Shown here one piece after another: positions 28,068 through 36,940 of a DNA stretch of 64,000 nt. The DNA comes from Leptospiraceae bacterium. GTDB lineage: Bacteria > Spirochaetota > Leptospiria > Leptospirales > Leptospiraceae. The stretch is taken from contig JAKRSH010000035.1 of the NCBI GenBank assembly GCA_022402465.1, positions 1 to 64,000 on the forward strand, read 5' to 3'. Under the pieces are notes generated by a model that saw nothing but the letters and a program-made list of their open reading frames with translations, did no database searches and was not told the DNA's origin. The first letter of the stretch is position 1; the number at the start of each line of letters is the position of its first letter. Position numbers and translations under genes: made by a program.

Positions 28068-29003
28068 TTAGAATATTTTATGAGAAAATTTTAAAAGTTC
28101 TTCAATCTCTTCATTTAAAGGATCAAGAAAACTACCAAATCTTGAAGATAACTTCATTGATGAAAATGTTAGTGGTTTCCCTTCTATCCCTTCTTTTCCT
28201 AGTATGATAGGAATTGACTCACCATAGATTTTGTTATATTGTTCTTGAATTAGTTCAGCCATACCATAAAGGGATAGATTTGAATCACCACCTAAATTAA
28301 AAATTTCGAATGAATCTAAATCATCTTTAATTTTTATAGAACGTAATATTACATTTAAAATTTTTTTAATTGATACAAAATTTCTTTGTGCTAAACCATT
28401 GGAAGATAAAATAAGATTCTTTTTCTTTACTGCATTCATGCATAAGTTATTACAGAAAAGTTCCCAACAATCCGTTTCTTTTGATAAAGGTCGACCCACA
28501 GCATTGGATAATCTAAATACTAAACTTTTACAAATATTAATTGAAGAAAAATATTTAAGAACATCTTCAACTGTTTTTCGAGTTGTCGAGTATGGATGTG
28601 TATTGTTTGGAATATTAGACTCATCAATATAACCTTCTAAAGGTGAATTATAGACATGAGCAGTTGAGAAATATATGAAAAGAGTTTTTTGGGATGGATT
28701 AATATTTTGCAAAATTCTTATAGAATTATTTACGTTGACTTCATAAGCATCCAGAATATTCTCTTGGCATTCTCTAGCATTCATAGAAGCTAAGTGAATT
28801 ATTACATCTACATCTTTTAAAATTTCCTTAATATCGCTATCTTGTAAGTTAAAAAAGGTAACCTTAGTGTTTAAGTTATACTCAATTGGTAATTTTTTTT
28901 TTCTTGACGATAGGATTATTTGGAATTCGTTATTTAATTGTTGATATATTCTACCACCTAAGTAACCTGTTGCTCCAGTAATTAATATTTTCGTATCAAC
29001 CAT
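28068..29003 (-). CDS. NAD(P)-dependent sugar epimerase/reductase, SDR (CDP-sugar branch)
   Basis: From the ATG at 29003 this is a 311-residue extended SDR: ILITGATGYLGGR at about residues 6-18 and a catalytic tyrosine in YSTTRK at Y138. The position four after the tyrosine is Arg142, with Lys143 one further on, so the usual YxxxK spacing is shifted. It is the last gene of the RfbF-RfbG-cupin run and so probably reduces the C4 keto group of a CDP-4-keto-6-deoxyhexose after epimerisation. A TTG at 29015 overlaps the cupin stop but the ATG is preferred. A ten-base A run lies in its fourth decile (28893-28902 on the plus strand), at codons 34-37. Confidence 0.65.
   Translation of the reverse strand: MVDTKILITGATGYLGGRIYQQLNNEFQIILSSRKKKLPIEYNLNTKVTFFNLQDSDIKEILKDVDVIIHLASMNARECQENILDAYEVNVNNSIRILQNINPSQKTLFIYFSTAHVYNSPLEGYIDESNIPNNTHPYSTTRKTVEDVLKYFSSINICKSLVFRLSNAVGRPLSKETDCWELFCNNLCMNAVKKKNLILSSNGLAQRNFVSIKKILNVILRSIKIKDDLDSFEIFNLGGDSNLSLYGMAELIQEQYNKIYGESIPIILGKEGIEGKPLTFSSMKLSSRFGSFLDPLNEEIEELLKFSHKIF
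28893..28902. repeat. Homopolymer tract of ten bases inside the SDR gene
   Basis: Ten consecutive T on the plus strand, read as A10 in the minus-strand gene 28068-29003 (codons AGA AAA AAA AAA). In this AT-rich locus such tracts are expected, but this is among the longest in a coding region and is near the 5' end, where slippage would abolish the protein. Confidence 0.9.
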
Positions 29004-29011
29004 AATTGTAA

Positions 29012-29443
29012 TCAAAAGCTATAAAATGGTAAATCTTTTTCATACAGAGGTATTTGTTCTTTTGGATCATGTGGAATATCTGGAGCATTTGCTATCAAAG
29101 ATGGAGTATTAGATAAACATTTATAACCATAAGCTATCCCTGTAGGAATATAAAGTAGACTATGGTTTACACTTCTACCCAATATAAAATCATCAATTTT
29201 TTTATATGTAAGTGACTCTTCTCTTAAATCAATTAAGCAAACTTTAACTAAACCTATAGGTATACAAATTCTTTGGCTCTGCATTTTATGAAGTTTCCAT
29301 GCTTTTGTGCAACCAGGTAAAATTTCCGAAAAATAAACTTCTCCAATTTCTGGGTAAAGTAAATCATCTAATTTTATAAAATGTAATATATTCCCATTTG
29401 GATTTTGAATTTCTTTTAAAGGAATTAAAAATACTCCATCCAT
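29012..29443 (-). CDS. RmlC-like cupin epimerase (CDP-sugar branch)
   Basis: A 143-residue cupin, shorter than RfbC (182). It has the His-containing segment WKLHKMQSQR in the place of RmlC's catalytic RGLHYQ, then VKVCLIDLR and YIPTGIAYGY, which follows the RmlC pattern with PxGxAHG changed to PTGIAYG. It lies next to RfbG and a reductase, so it likely epimerises C3 and/or C5 of CDP-4-keto-6-deoxyglucose. In other bacteria such cupins make CDP-6-deoxy sugars other than the 3,6-dideoxyhexoses. Coordinates abut RfbG (9-base gap). Confidence 0.7.
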   Translation of the reverse strand: MDGVFLIPLKEIQNPNGNILHFIKLDDLLYPEIGEVYFSEILPGCTKAWKLHKMQSQRICIPIGLVKVCLIDLREESLTYKKIDDFILGRSVNHSLLYIPTGIAYGYKCLSNTPSLIANAPDIPHDPKEQIPLYEKDLPFYSF

Positions 29444-29452
29444 ATGAATACT

Positions 29453-30544
29453 TTAGTCTTTTGACCAAGATATCTTTTTAGAAGAACCAATTTTCTCATA
29501 TTGTGAAATTTGTTTAAATGTAAACGCTTGAATTGATTCACTTTTCTCTAACCAGTTCTTAAACCATGATACTGTAAAATCTATTGTTTCATCAATACTC
29601 AATATAGCGCACCAATTTAAGTAATGTAACGCTTTGTCACAAGAGAGCTTTAATAAATTAGCTTCTTTATTATTACTATTTTGATTTTCAATTTTCCAAT
29701 TTGCTATAGACCATTTTTGTTTTATTTTTTGTAAAAGTTCAAGGACGGTTTCATTTACATTTGAATCTGGTCCAAAATTAAATGCTTCCCCATTTATATT
29801 TGGATAATTATTTCCAAGCTTTTCTCCCAAGGAAAGATAACCGCTAAGTGGTTCTAAAACATGCTGCCAAGGTCTAGTCGAATTAGGACTGCGAATAATA
29901 ACTTGTTCTGAATTTGTCCAAGAGCGAATACAATCTGGTATGATTCGATCTTTAGCCCAATCACCCCCACCAATAACATTTCCAGCTCTTGCAATTCCTA
30001 ATTTCAAACTTCTTTCCTGAAAAAAAGTATAATAATAAGAGGAGGCAATGATATCTGCACAACTCTTGGAAGCACTATAAGGATCATGACCAGCTAGTGC
30101 ATCAAATTCTCTATAACCATAAACCCATTCTTTGTTTTCATAAGCTTTATCACTCGTAATCAAGACCACAACTTCGACACTATCATTTTTATGAATTGCA
30201 GATAAAATATTAACCATACCGATCGCATTCGTTTCAAATGTATAGATAGGGTCATTAATCGAATCTTTAACCAAGGCTTGAGCGGCTAAATGAAAAATGA
30301 TTTGAGGTTTATATTCTGTTATTACTTTTTCTATATCGTCTTTATTTCTGATATCTCCAATATAATTACGGACTGAAGATTCTAAGTTTAAAAGTTTCCA
30401 ATGACTCGGTTCAGTTGGTATTTTATTAGAAAAACCTGCGACTTCAGCACCTAATGATAAAAGCCAACTAACGATCCAGGATCCTTTAAATCCAGTATGG
30501 CCAGTTACTAAGACACGTTTTCGGTTATAATAATTATTGAACAT
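29453..30544 (-). CDS. rfbG: CDP-glucose 4,6-dehydratase
   Basis: A 363-residue extended SDR carrying the CDP-glucose dehydratase hallmark TGHTGFKG at residues 14-21. The SDR active site is in YSASKSCAD, with the Tyr and Lys spaced correctly. It turns CDP-glucose, made by the next gene upstream, into CDP-4-keto-6-deoxyglucose. Its product would be taken by the cupin and SDR genes downstream. There is no PLP-dependent C3 dehydrase (DdhC/RfbH type) in the window, so a 3,6-dideoxyhexose is unlikely. Confidence 0.93.
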   Translation of the reverse strand: MFNNYYNRKRVLVTGHTGFKGSWIVSWLLSLGAEVAGFSNKIPTEPSHWKLLNLESSVRNYIGDIRNKDDIEKVITEYKPQIIFHLAAQALVKDSINDPIYTFETNAIGMVNILSAIHKNDSVEVVVLITSDKAYENKEWVYGYREFDALAGHDPYSASKSCADIIASSYYYTFFQERSLKLGIARAGNVIGGGDWAKDRIIPDCIRSWTNSEQVIIRSPNSTRPWQHVLEPLSGYLSLGEKLGNNYPNINGEAFNFGPDSNVNETVLELLQKIKQKWSIANWKIENQNSNNKEANLLKLSCDKALHYLNWCAILSIDETIDFTVSWFKNWLEKSESIQAFTFKQISQYEKIGSSKKISWSKD

Positions 30545-30558
30545 ATGCTAAGTAATTT

Positions 30559-31329
30559 TTAATTTCTCATCCAAGGAGGATTTCCAGATTTCCAATGATC
30601 TTCTAAGGTTTGTTTATCTCTTAGAGTATCCATGCACTGCCAGAATCCATTATGCTCGTAAGCCATTAATTCCCCGTTTTGTACAAGATTCTCCAATGGT
30701 TCTCGTTCTAACATAGTTTCGCTATTAGCTATATAGTTAAAAATTTTAGGTGAAAATACAAAAAAACCTCCATTTATCCAACCTTCACCAGCTTGAGGTT
30801 TTTCTTGAAAATCAATTACTTTATTATCCAATATTTTTAATTCACCAAATCTTACTGGAGGTCTCACAACAGTGACAGTTGCTATTTTTCCATGTGATCT
30901 ATGAAAATTTACTAAATTTGCAATATTTATATTTGCTATACCATCTCCATACGTTAAGCAAAAATATTCCTCATTTTCTAAATAAGGTTTTAAATTGAGT
31001 AATCTTCCACCAGTCATACTTAGTGGTCCAGTATCTATACAACTAACTTTCCAATCTTCTGAAGATTGATTATAATAAGAGACTTCACCTGAAAGTAGAT
31101 TTACTGTTATATTGCTATTTCTTGCATGATAATTCAAAAAATAATCTTTGATGTATTCTCCTTTATAACCTAAAGCTAAAATAAAATCTTTGTAATTGTA
31201 TTTATCATAAATTTTCATTATATGCCATAAAATAGGTTTAGATCCAATCTCAACCATAGGTTTTGGTTTGATAGTTGTTTCTTCACTGAGTCTAGTTCCG
31301 AAACCACCACAAAGTATTACTGTTTTCAT
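30559..31329 (-). CDS. rfbF: Glucose-1-phosphate cytidylyltransferase
   Basis: A 256-residue RfbF/DdhA that makes CDP-glucose from CTP and glucose-1-phosphate. The signature LCGGFGTRLSEET is near residues 6-18, and PKPMVEIGSKPILWHIM follows, exactly the family order. It precedes rfbG by 14 bases on the same strand. Length is normal (about 257). The family makes no other common product. Confidence 0.94.
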   Translation of the reverse strand: MKTVILCGGFGTRLSEETTIKPKPMVEIGSKPILWHIMKIYDKYNYKDFILALGYKGEYIKDYFLNYHARNSNITVNLLSGEVSYYNQSSEDWKVSCIDTGPLSMTGGRLLNLKPYLENEEYFCLTYGDGIANINIANLVNFHRSHGKIATVTVVRPPVRFGELKILDNKVIDFQEKPQAGEGWINGGFFVFSPKIFNYIANSETMLEREPLENLVQNGELMAYEHNGFWQCMDTLRDKQTLEDHWKSGNPPWMRN

Positions 31330-31378
31330 TTAGAGATTCCTTTTTTGTAAAATTTTAAAAAAAAAGCATAAATTTTGT

Positions 31379-32203
31379 TTAATTTCGTTTATTCAAAATT
31401 TCTTTCATATGCAAATGGTCACTAAAAGTTTTGGAAGAGTATAATTTTGAAATTTTTGAAAAGTTTTTTTCAAATTTTATTATGAATTTTTGTAATTTAT
31501 TCACATCTATTGATACTTTGGAAAAAATATGAAAATCAGGTAGGATTGAATAAAACTTATAATCGATTTTTTCTGCAAGTATCTTAAGAGTTACATTATT
31601 GTAAAACGATACATGTTGTCCAGTCTCGAAAGAATAATACCACCATTCTTTATTTGGATAATTTCCTTCATATAGTAGTGTAGAAAATATTATTGTTTCA
31701 GGTGTATAGGATTTGACTAATTTTAAAAGTTCTTCTGTTGGATATTCTAAATGCTCAAAGAGTTCAAAGGCAAGTAAACAATTAATTTTAATATTTTGGT
31801 TATGTTCAAATCCTTGAGCAAATAAATTTTGAGTATATTTATCATAAAAATATGCATCAAATCCAATATCCCTTAACATTCGAACTAGAATACCATAACC
31901 AGCTCCGTAATCTAATACATTAAATGTATAAGGTTTTAATTTTGAAAAAAATGAAAATGAATTATTTAAAAATGTTAAAATTATTACGATTCTTTGTTTA
32001 TTTATTTCATTCCTTAAGATTATTCCTGTATCTGTTAAAGCAATACTAGAATTGTAAGCTTCTTCTATCCAATAAACGGGTTCTGTATGAATTAATTCAC
32101 AAGATGTACATCGAAAATATTTTACTTCATATTTATTTAAAATCAACGCAGAAAATATTTGATTTGTGGAAGACTTGCAAAGATTACATAATTTAGAATT
32201 CAT
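31379..32203 (-). CDS. Class I SAM methyltransferase with N-terminal zinc-like CxxC pair
   Basis: A 274-residue protein. The N-terminus holds two CxxC pairs (C6/C9 and C32/C35) like the zinc-binding domain of sugar C-methyltransferases, followed by a Methyltransf_23-type SAM domain with motif I as DYGAGYG. It is shorter than classical NDP-sugar C-methyltransferases (about 400 residues) and lacks their C-terminal domain. Position before rfbF suggests it methylates the CDP-linked or a nearby sugar. It overlaps the upstream GT by 11 bases. Confidence 0.65.
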   Translation of the reverse strand: MNSKLCNLCKSSTNQIFSALILNKYEVKYFRCTSCELIHTEPVYWIEEAYNSSIALTDTGIILRNEINKQRIVIILTFLNNSFSFFSKLKPYTFNVLDYGAGYGILVRMLRDIGFDAYFYDKYTQNLFAQGFEHNQNIKINCLLAFELFEHLEYPTEELLKLVKSYTPETIIFSTLLYEGNYPNKEWWYYSFETGQHVSFYNNVTLKILAEKIDYKFYSILPDFHIFSKVSIDVNKLQKFIIKFEKNFSKISKLYSSKTFSDHLHMKEILNKRN

Positions 32204-33107
32204 TAATTTTAGTTTTAATTTTCCTAATTATCGATATTAATGAAAAAGTAGTATCTTTAAGATTTAATAAAATTTTAGAGTAAGCATCACTTTTAATATC
32301 TTGTTTAATTTCTATGGGATGAAGAAGAGGAAATTTTAATTTTTCTTTTTTCAAATTTTTATATACTCCTGCTTCATGGGTGTGAGAGGCATCCTTACCA
32401 AATCCAAGATTTTCAATCAAATTGACGGAAGGCATAATATTCAATCTTTTGAATTTCATATTATGGAAAACCCATTGAAAATCCCAAGTGTTAAAATCTT
32501 GATATGCTACCTTATCAAACATATTATACCAAAAGTTTATTTCATTTCTATCGTTTATAATAGGTTCTAATATATTTTTGTCTCTAAATTCCTTGTAGTC
32601 CTTCATGTCTACATCATAACCTTGCCAAGCTCGACTCCATGAAGCCCAACCCCAAATATGTGAATATATAGAAAAATAATAACTCGTATCGATTTTATTA
32701 TTTCCAAATGAAAAATTATTAGCTGAAATCATTCCAATCTTTTCATTATCTTTATATCTAATTAAAAGTTCTTCACAGAAAGGAAAAAATGAAGAATCTG
32801 GAACTATATCATCCTCTAAAATGATACCCATCTCTTCATTTTCGAAAAACCAAGATATAGATGAACTTACTGAATACTTCAACAGAAGATGTTCTTTTCT
32901 AAAAAGTGTGAAAACTTCACATTTCCAATCTATTTCATCAATTAAGGCTTTAACTGACTCAACTTTATTGAATTCTTGATTGTAATTTTCTCTAGCAGAG
33001 TTAACAGCGAAGTATAAACGGTCAGGTTTATATGATCTTATTGCGTCAATAACTTGTTTTGTTAAAGAAGGTCGATTAAAAGCAATGATTAATACGGGAA
33101 CTTTCAT
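32193..33107 (-). CDS. GT-A glycosyltransferase, GNT-I/nucleotide-diphospho-sugar-transferase-like
   Basis: A 304-residue enzyme of the type that opens with VPVLIIAFNRPSL and carries ILEDDIVP as the metal-binding motif, followed by SHIWGWASWSRAW. This pattern is found in bacterial relatives of N-acetylglucosaminyltransferase I and in several O-antigen and capsule clusters. It is cytoplasmic. Donor unknown. It overlaps the upstream GT4 gene by 4 bases and the downstream methyltransferase by 11, so belongs to one operon with rfbF and rfbG. Confidence 0.75.
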   Translation of the reverse strand: MKVPVLIIAFNRPSLTKQVIDAIRSYKPDRLYFAVNSARENYNQEFNKVESVKALIDEIDWKCEVFTLFRKEHLLLKYSVSSSISWFFENEEMGIILEDDIVPDSSFFPFCEELLIRYKDNEKIGMISANNFSFGNNKIDTSYYFSIYSHIWGWASWSRAWQGYDVDMKDYKEFRDKNILEPIINDRNEINFWYNMFDKVAYQDFNTWDFQWVFHNMKFKRLNIMPSVNLIENLGFGKDASHTHEAGVYKNLKKEKLKFPLLHPIEIKQDIKSDAYSKILLNLKDTTFSLISIIRKIKTKINEF

Positions 33108-34282
33108 TTTACAATTAAATCAATGTATATTTTTTTAGTTTTATTAAATGTTTTAGATCTTGAAAATTTATTGATATGAGTTATCATATTTTTTTTATAA
33201 AATGAAATTAAATTTTGATTAGATAGTGCATCCTGAATTGCCTTAAGTATTGAATCATGATTTGTCGGATCAAAATAAAAAGCACAATCACCTGCAACCT
33301 CAGGAAAAGAAGAAGTGTTGCTACAAGCTATTGTACAATTATAGTTCATAGCTTCTAATAAAGGAATTCCAAAACCTTCGTATAAAGATGGAAAAATAAA
33401 TACCTTGGCATTAGAGTAAAAACTGCTGAGTTTATAGTTCGAATTGATAGGAAAATATTTAATTTTTTTTAAAAGTTTTAATTTAGTTATAAATTTTAAT
33501 TCTTCTAAAGTGAATTCACCACCACCTACGCAATATAAGTATAAATTTTCATCTTCTCTAAGTATATTGACGATTGATTTTAACATAAAATTAAAGTTTT
33601 TATAAATTGATCGATTTCCTACAAAAAGCAGGAATGCTTCTGTATTAAAAATATTTTTATTATTTTCATTTTTATAATATTTATCGTTTAAACTACTATG
33701 AAGATGCACCACCTCTATTTTGTTATCTGGTATTTTATAAATATTTTTTAAATCTTTTTTAGTATTTTCCGAAATGCATATAATTTTGTCCGCAGAAAGA
33801 ATACTATTTTTCTTTTCTTCAATTATTTTATTAGAATCATGGAAATATTCAGGATATTTTTCATGAATCATATCATAAACTGTTAATACCATAGGTAAAT
33901 TTTTATTGAATTTTAAATCTAATAAATAGTTAGAATAATAAGTTGGATGTATAAGATCAATTCTCTCATTCTTAATTATTTCTAAACTTTTTAATTTATT
34001 TAGTTTTTCGGCATCCTTAAATACTCCTAATTTTCTTAAAAAATTGAATAATTTACTTTTACCTTTAAAATTTATATTATAAAAAAAATCTTTAAATTCA
34101 ATATAAGGGTGAATTTTAATATTTGGAATTTCTTTTAAATTTTCATTATTAGAATAATATTTAGGAAAAATTAATTTTAGATTATTCTCGGAATCAAATT
34201 CTTTAATTAAATCAACAAAGTATCTAGATATTCCTCCGTATTTTTGTTCTGTAAATATTTGATGATCATAAAATATATTCAT
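33104..34282 (-). CDS. Family 4 (GT-B) glycosyltransferase
   Basis: A 392-residue GT-B enzyme. The N-terminal domain has the segment YGGISRYFVDL; the C-terminal donor domain shows FVGNRSIYKNF and the GT4 E-x7-E motif in SLYEGFGIPLLEAM. These retaining transferases add mannose, glucose or galactose-type residues in LPS. It is 24 bases from the Wzx gene and overlaps the next gene by 4 bases. Sugar unknown. Confidence 0.85.
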   Translation of the reverse strand: MNIFYDHQIFTEQKYGGISRYFVDLIKEFDSENNLKLIFPKYYSNNENLKEIPNIKIHPYIEFKDFFYNINFKGKSKLFNFLRKLGVFKDAEKLNKLKSLEIIKNERIDLIHPTYYSNYLLDLKFNKNLPMVLTVYDMIHEKYPEYFHDSNKIIEEKKNSILSADKIICISENTKKDLKNIYKIPDNKIEVVHLHSSLNDKYYKNENNKNIFNTEAFLLFVGNRSIYKNFNFMLKSIVNILREDENLYLYCVGGGEFTLEELKFITKLKLLKKIKYFPINSNYKLSSFYSNAKVFIFPSLYEGFGIPLLEAMNYNCTIACSNTSSFPEVAGDCAFYFDPTNHDSILKAIQDALSNQNLISFYKKNMITHINKFSRSKTFNKTKKIYIDLIVK

Positions 34283-34306
34283 ATAGAGAAAAAGTCTTAA
34301 AGAAAA

Positions 34307-35590
34307 TCAAGGATTAATAAAACGAGGCCAGTTCCAAAAAAATAAACTTCGGAATTGAATTATAAAGAGAATACGAGTATGTTTAATAAAAAAAATAAAC
34401 AAACTACTTGCAATCATTTGAGAGAATAAAGTTGCTAAGGCTGCACCAATAATTCCATAGACAGGAATCATCAAAAAATTAAGTATGATGTTAGAAATTA
34501 AACCCACTAAGCTCTTATAAAATGAATACTTCTGAATATTTCCTATAATAAAATGATTTCCTCCAGCTACTCCTAAAAAAACAAAAATCCCAGACCATAC
34601 ATGTAGTTTTAGTATATAAGCTGACTCTATAAACATATCACCATAGAGAAAACTAATTGCCCAATCAGCTATTATTTGAACACAAATTGCTACACAAAAC
34701 GCAATTGCAAATAAGATTACATGCAATCTTTGTAATTCAAACCAATACCTTTCTTTATTGGTCTCATATAATCCAATTAGAAGTGGATAGAATGAACTGG
34801 AAATAGCCATAGGTACAAAATACCAAAGTTCACTTAATCGAACTGCTACACTATAGAATCCAAGATCTTTATCTCCCAACATATTCCCTATCATTATTTG
34901 ATCTACTTTCATATATAGAATAATGGCAAGAGAAGAAAGGAAAAGGGGGAAAGAGGAACTAACAATAGATTTAGTTCTTATCCAAGAGAAATACTTAAAT
35001 TTAATAGAAATCTTTTTAAAATTATAAGAAATAAAAACTGTTATAGATATTAAAATGCCTTCTAGAGAAAAACACCAAATAAAATATATAAACGGATATG
35101 AAAAAACTAATAATAATATTTTAATAAAGGTAAAAAATATAAGAAAAGTATTTTCTATTACAACAATTCTTTTTATTGATAAATTCGATTCATAAAAATA
35201 TCTAGGAACTGTCAAGCATCTAAGAAAATAAGGGATTGAGAGAATCCAAACCAAAGAAAAAATTTCTAAATCATTTGGTTTCGAAAGTATAACGAGACCT
35301 ATACTTAAACTTGTAAATAGCAAACCTGTAAAAAAATATAATACAAAAGTAGAAGAAAGAATGGTATCTTTGTTATCTGAATCTTGAACTAAATTAGCAA
35401 CTATTATACTTTCTGTACCAAGAGGAACCATAGCAGCCATTAAAGTTAACCATGCTGTCACATAATTGAATTTCCCAAAATATTCTGGTCCAAAATATCT
35501 TACTATCCAAATACCAACGATTAAAGAAATTGACATCTTTAGTAATCGATCTGAAAATAGCCAAAGAAAATTGTGTAATATTTGCTTCAA
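34307..35590 (-). CDS. wzx: O-antigen flippase (Wzx)
   Basis: A 427-residue MATE/MOP-type protein with about 12 membrane helices. The first stretch (LHNFLWLFSDRLLKMSISLIVG) and the next two helices are typical of Wzx flippases that move undecaprenyl-diphosphate repeat units to the periplasm. The start is a TTG at 35590; there is no ATG before the first helix. It is followed by a GT4 gene and preceded by the polymerase-like gene at 35621. It is the only Wzx in the window. Confidence 0.87.
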   Translation of the reverse strand: MKQILHNFLWLFSDRLLKMSISLIVGIWIVRYFGPEYFGKFNYVTAWLTLMAAMVPLGTESIIVANLVQDSDNKDTILSSTFVLYFFTGLLFTSLSIGLVILSKPNDLEIFSLVWILSIPYFLRCLTVPRYFYESNLSIKRIVVIENTFLIFFTFIKILLLVFSYPFIYFIWCFSLEGILISITVFISYNFKKISIKFKYFSWIRTKSIVSSSFPLFLSSLAIILYMKVDQIMIGNMLGDKDLGFYSVAVRLSELWYFVPMAISSSFYPLLIGLYETNKERYWFELQRLHVILFAIAFCVAICVQIIADWAISFLYGDMFIESAYILKLHVWSGIFVFLGVAGGNHFIIGNIQKYSFYKSLVGLISNIILNFLMIPVYGIIGAALATLFSQMIASSLFIFFIKHTRILFIIQFRSLFFWNWPRFINP

Positions 35591-35620
35591 TATTATGATA
35601 TAATTTAATTTATTTAAGTA

Positions 35621-36913
35621 TTAAAATTTTCTATGCATACATAAAATAGTTATGGAAATTGCAATAGCTTGAAGAATTGGACCTGACGTAAACGGTTGAA
35701 ATAAACCATATATTAGTATAAAAATAATAGAGATATGAAAAATTTGAAATATCATATTTTTATTTGGTATTTTGTTGGCAGTTATACCTAACAAGTAACC
35801 AAAAAAAATACCATAAAGGATAATTGCTAAAAAGCCACCATCTCTATACATACTAAAAAAAATCGTTCCAAATGCATTATTATAAAATGGTTGTGATTTA
35901 TTATTAAATCCTACTAAACGATTATTATGTAAATAACCTCCCATTAAATCACCCTCACCAACCCAAGAAAAACCTAAAATATTAGCTGATATAAATCTAG
36001 GAAAGTTCATTAATCCGGTCCAAAACGAGGACCCTAAAGTTTTATCTAAAATTATAGATTGTGGATTATTTAACTCTTGATCTAAAATTGTCAATGAAGA
36101 TGTATGATATCCTATTATATAAATATCAAAAACATATTTAAAATCTTTACCTAATCTAATTGAAAACATTAATATAATAATTAAAAATACACCTAAAATA
36201 GTTAGAGTAACTTTTCGATAATTTAATTTAACTGAATTAGTTGACCATTTTATAGATACTAAAATAATTAAAGTAAAGATAATATAATGAAGACTAAATC
36301 GTCCCACTGTTGTTAAGGAATCAATAATAAAAAGTAAAAAAGATAATAATAATAACTTAGCTTGATTGTATTTTAAGTAATATACTATTCCTAGAAGCAA
36401 ACTAGCCCAGTAAAGAGGTATGATTGCATTCCAGTAAATTCCAGCTAAGATGTTAGAATTTAAAAATAAATCAGAAGTTCCAGTATTTAGACCAAATACT
36501 TCAGAACGATAATAAGATTGACTGTATTTTGTGGCAAGTAGGTAAAATGTTCTAGATAATCCCATTAAAGATAAAGGTAAAATGAAAACTATTAAGAATT
36601 TATAAAATTTCTCTTCTATATTTAATTCCTTGATTTTTAAATTTTTTAATTTAAATAGAGGTAAAATTATTATTTTATCTTTTAGGTATATTCCTACACA
36701 TAAACTTATAAAAAATAGAACAATCAAAGATATAGTTTTAATACCTGGTTTAAAATAACCAGAAATTGAAATAGTAGAAAATATTAACCAATTAAACCAC
36801 CATGTTATAGAAACAATTATAAGTATTCCTGACTTTTCTAATTTCTGGTAAACATAGTATATCAATATAAAATATAACAATAATAAGATAATGACAAGAA
36901 AAGGTATATTCAT
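35621..36913 (-). CDS. wzy: O-antigen polymerase (Wzy candidate)
   Basis: A 430-residue protein with about 11 helices and one larger external loop (about residues 265-345), including NNRLVGFNN and FYNNAFGTIFF. Layout, length and place next to Wzx and the initiating transferase match Wzy polymerases, which join repeat units in the periplasm. Sequence conservation in this family is too low for certainty; an O-antigen ligase is the alternative, but the single loop and position favour Wzy. Confidence 0.75.
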   Translation of the reverse strand: MNIPFLVIILLLLYFILIYYVYQKLEKSGILIIVSITWWFNWLIFSTISISGYFKPGIKTISLIVLFFISLCVGIYLKDKIIILPLFKLKNLKIKELNIEEKFYKFLIVFILPLSLMGLSRTFYLLATKYSQSYYRSEVFGLNTGTSDLFLNSNILAGIYWNAIIPLYWASLLLGIVYYLKYNQAKLLLLSFLLFIIDSLTTVGRFSLHYIIFTLIILVSIKWSTNSVKLNYRKVTLTILGVFLIIILMFSIRLGKDFKYVFDIYIIGYHTSSLTILDQELNNPQSIILDKTLGSSFWTGLMNFPRFISANILGFSWVGEGDLMGGYLHNNRLVGFNNKSQPFYNNAFGTIFFSMYRDGGFLAIILYGIFFGYLLGITANKIPNKNMIFQIFHISIIFILIYGLFQPFTSGPILQAIAISITILCMHRKF

Positions 36914-36940
36914 ATATTCTTTAAATTTGGTTTACCATTT

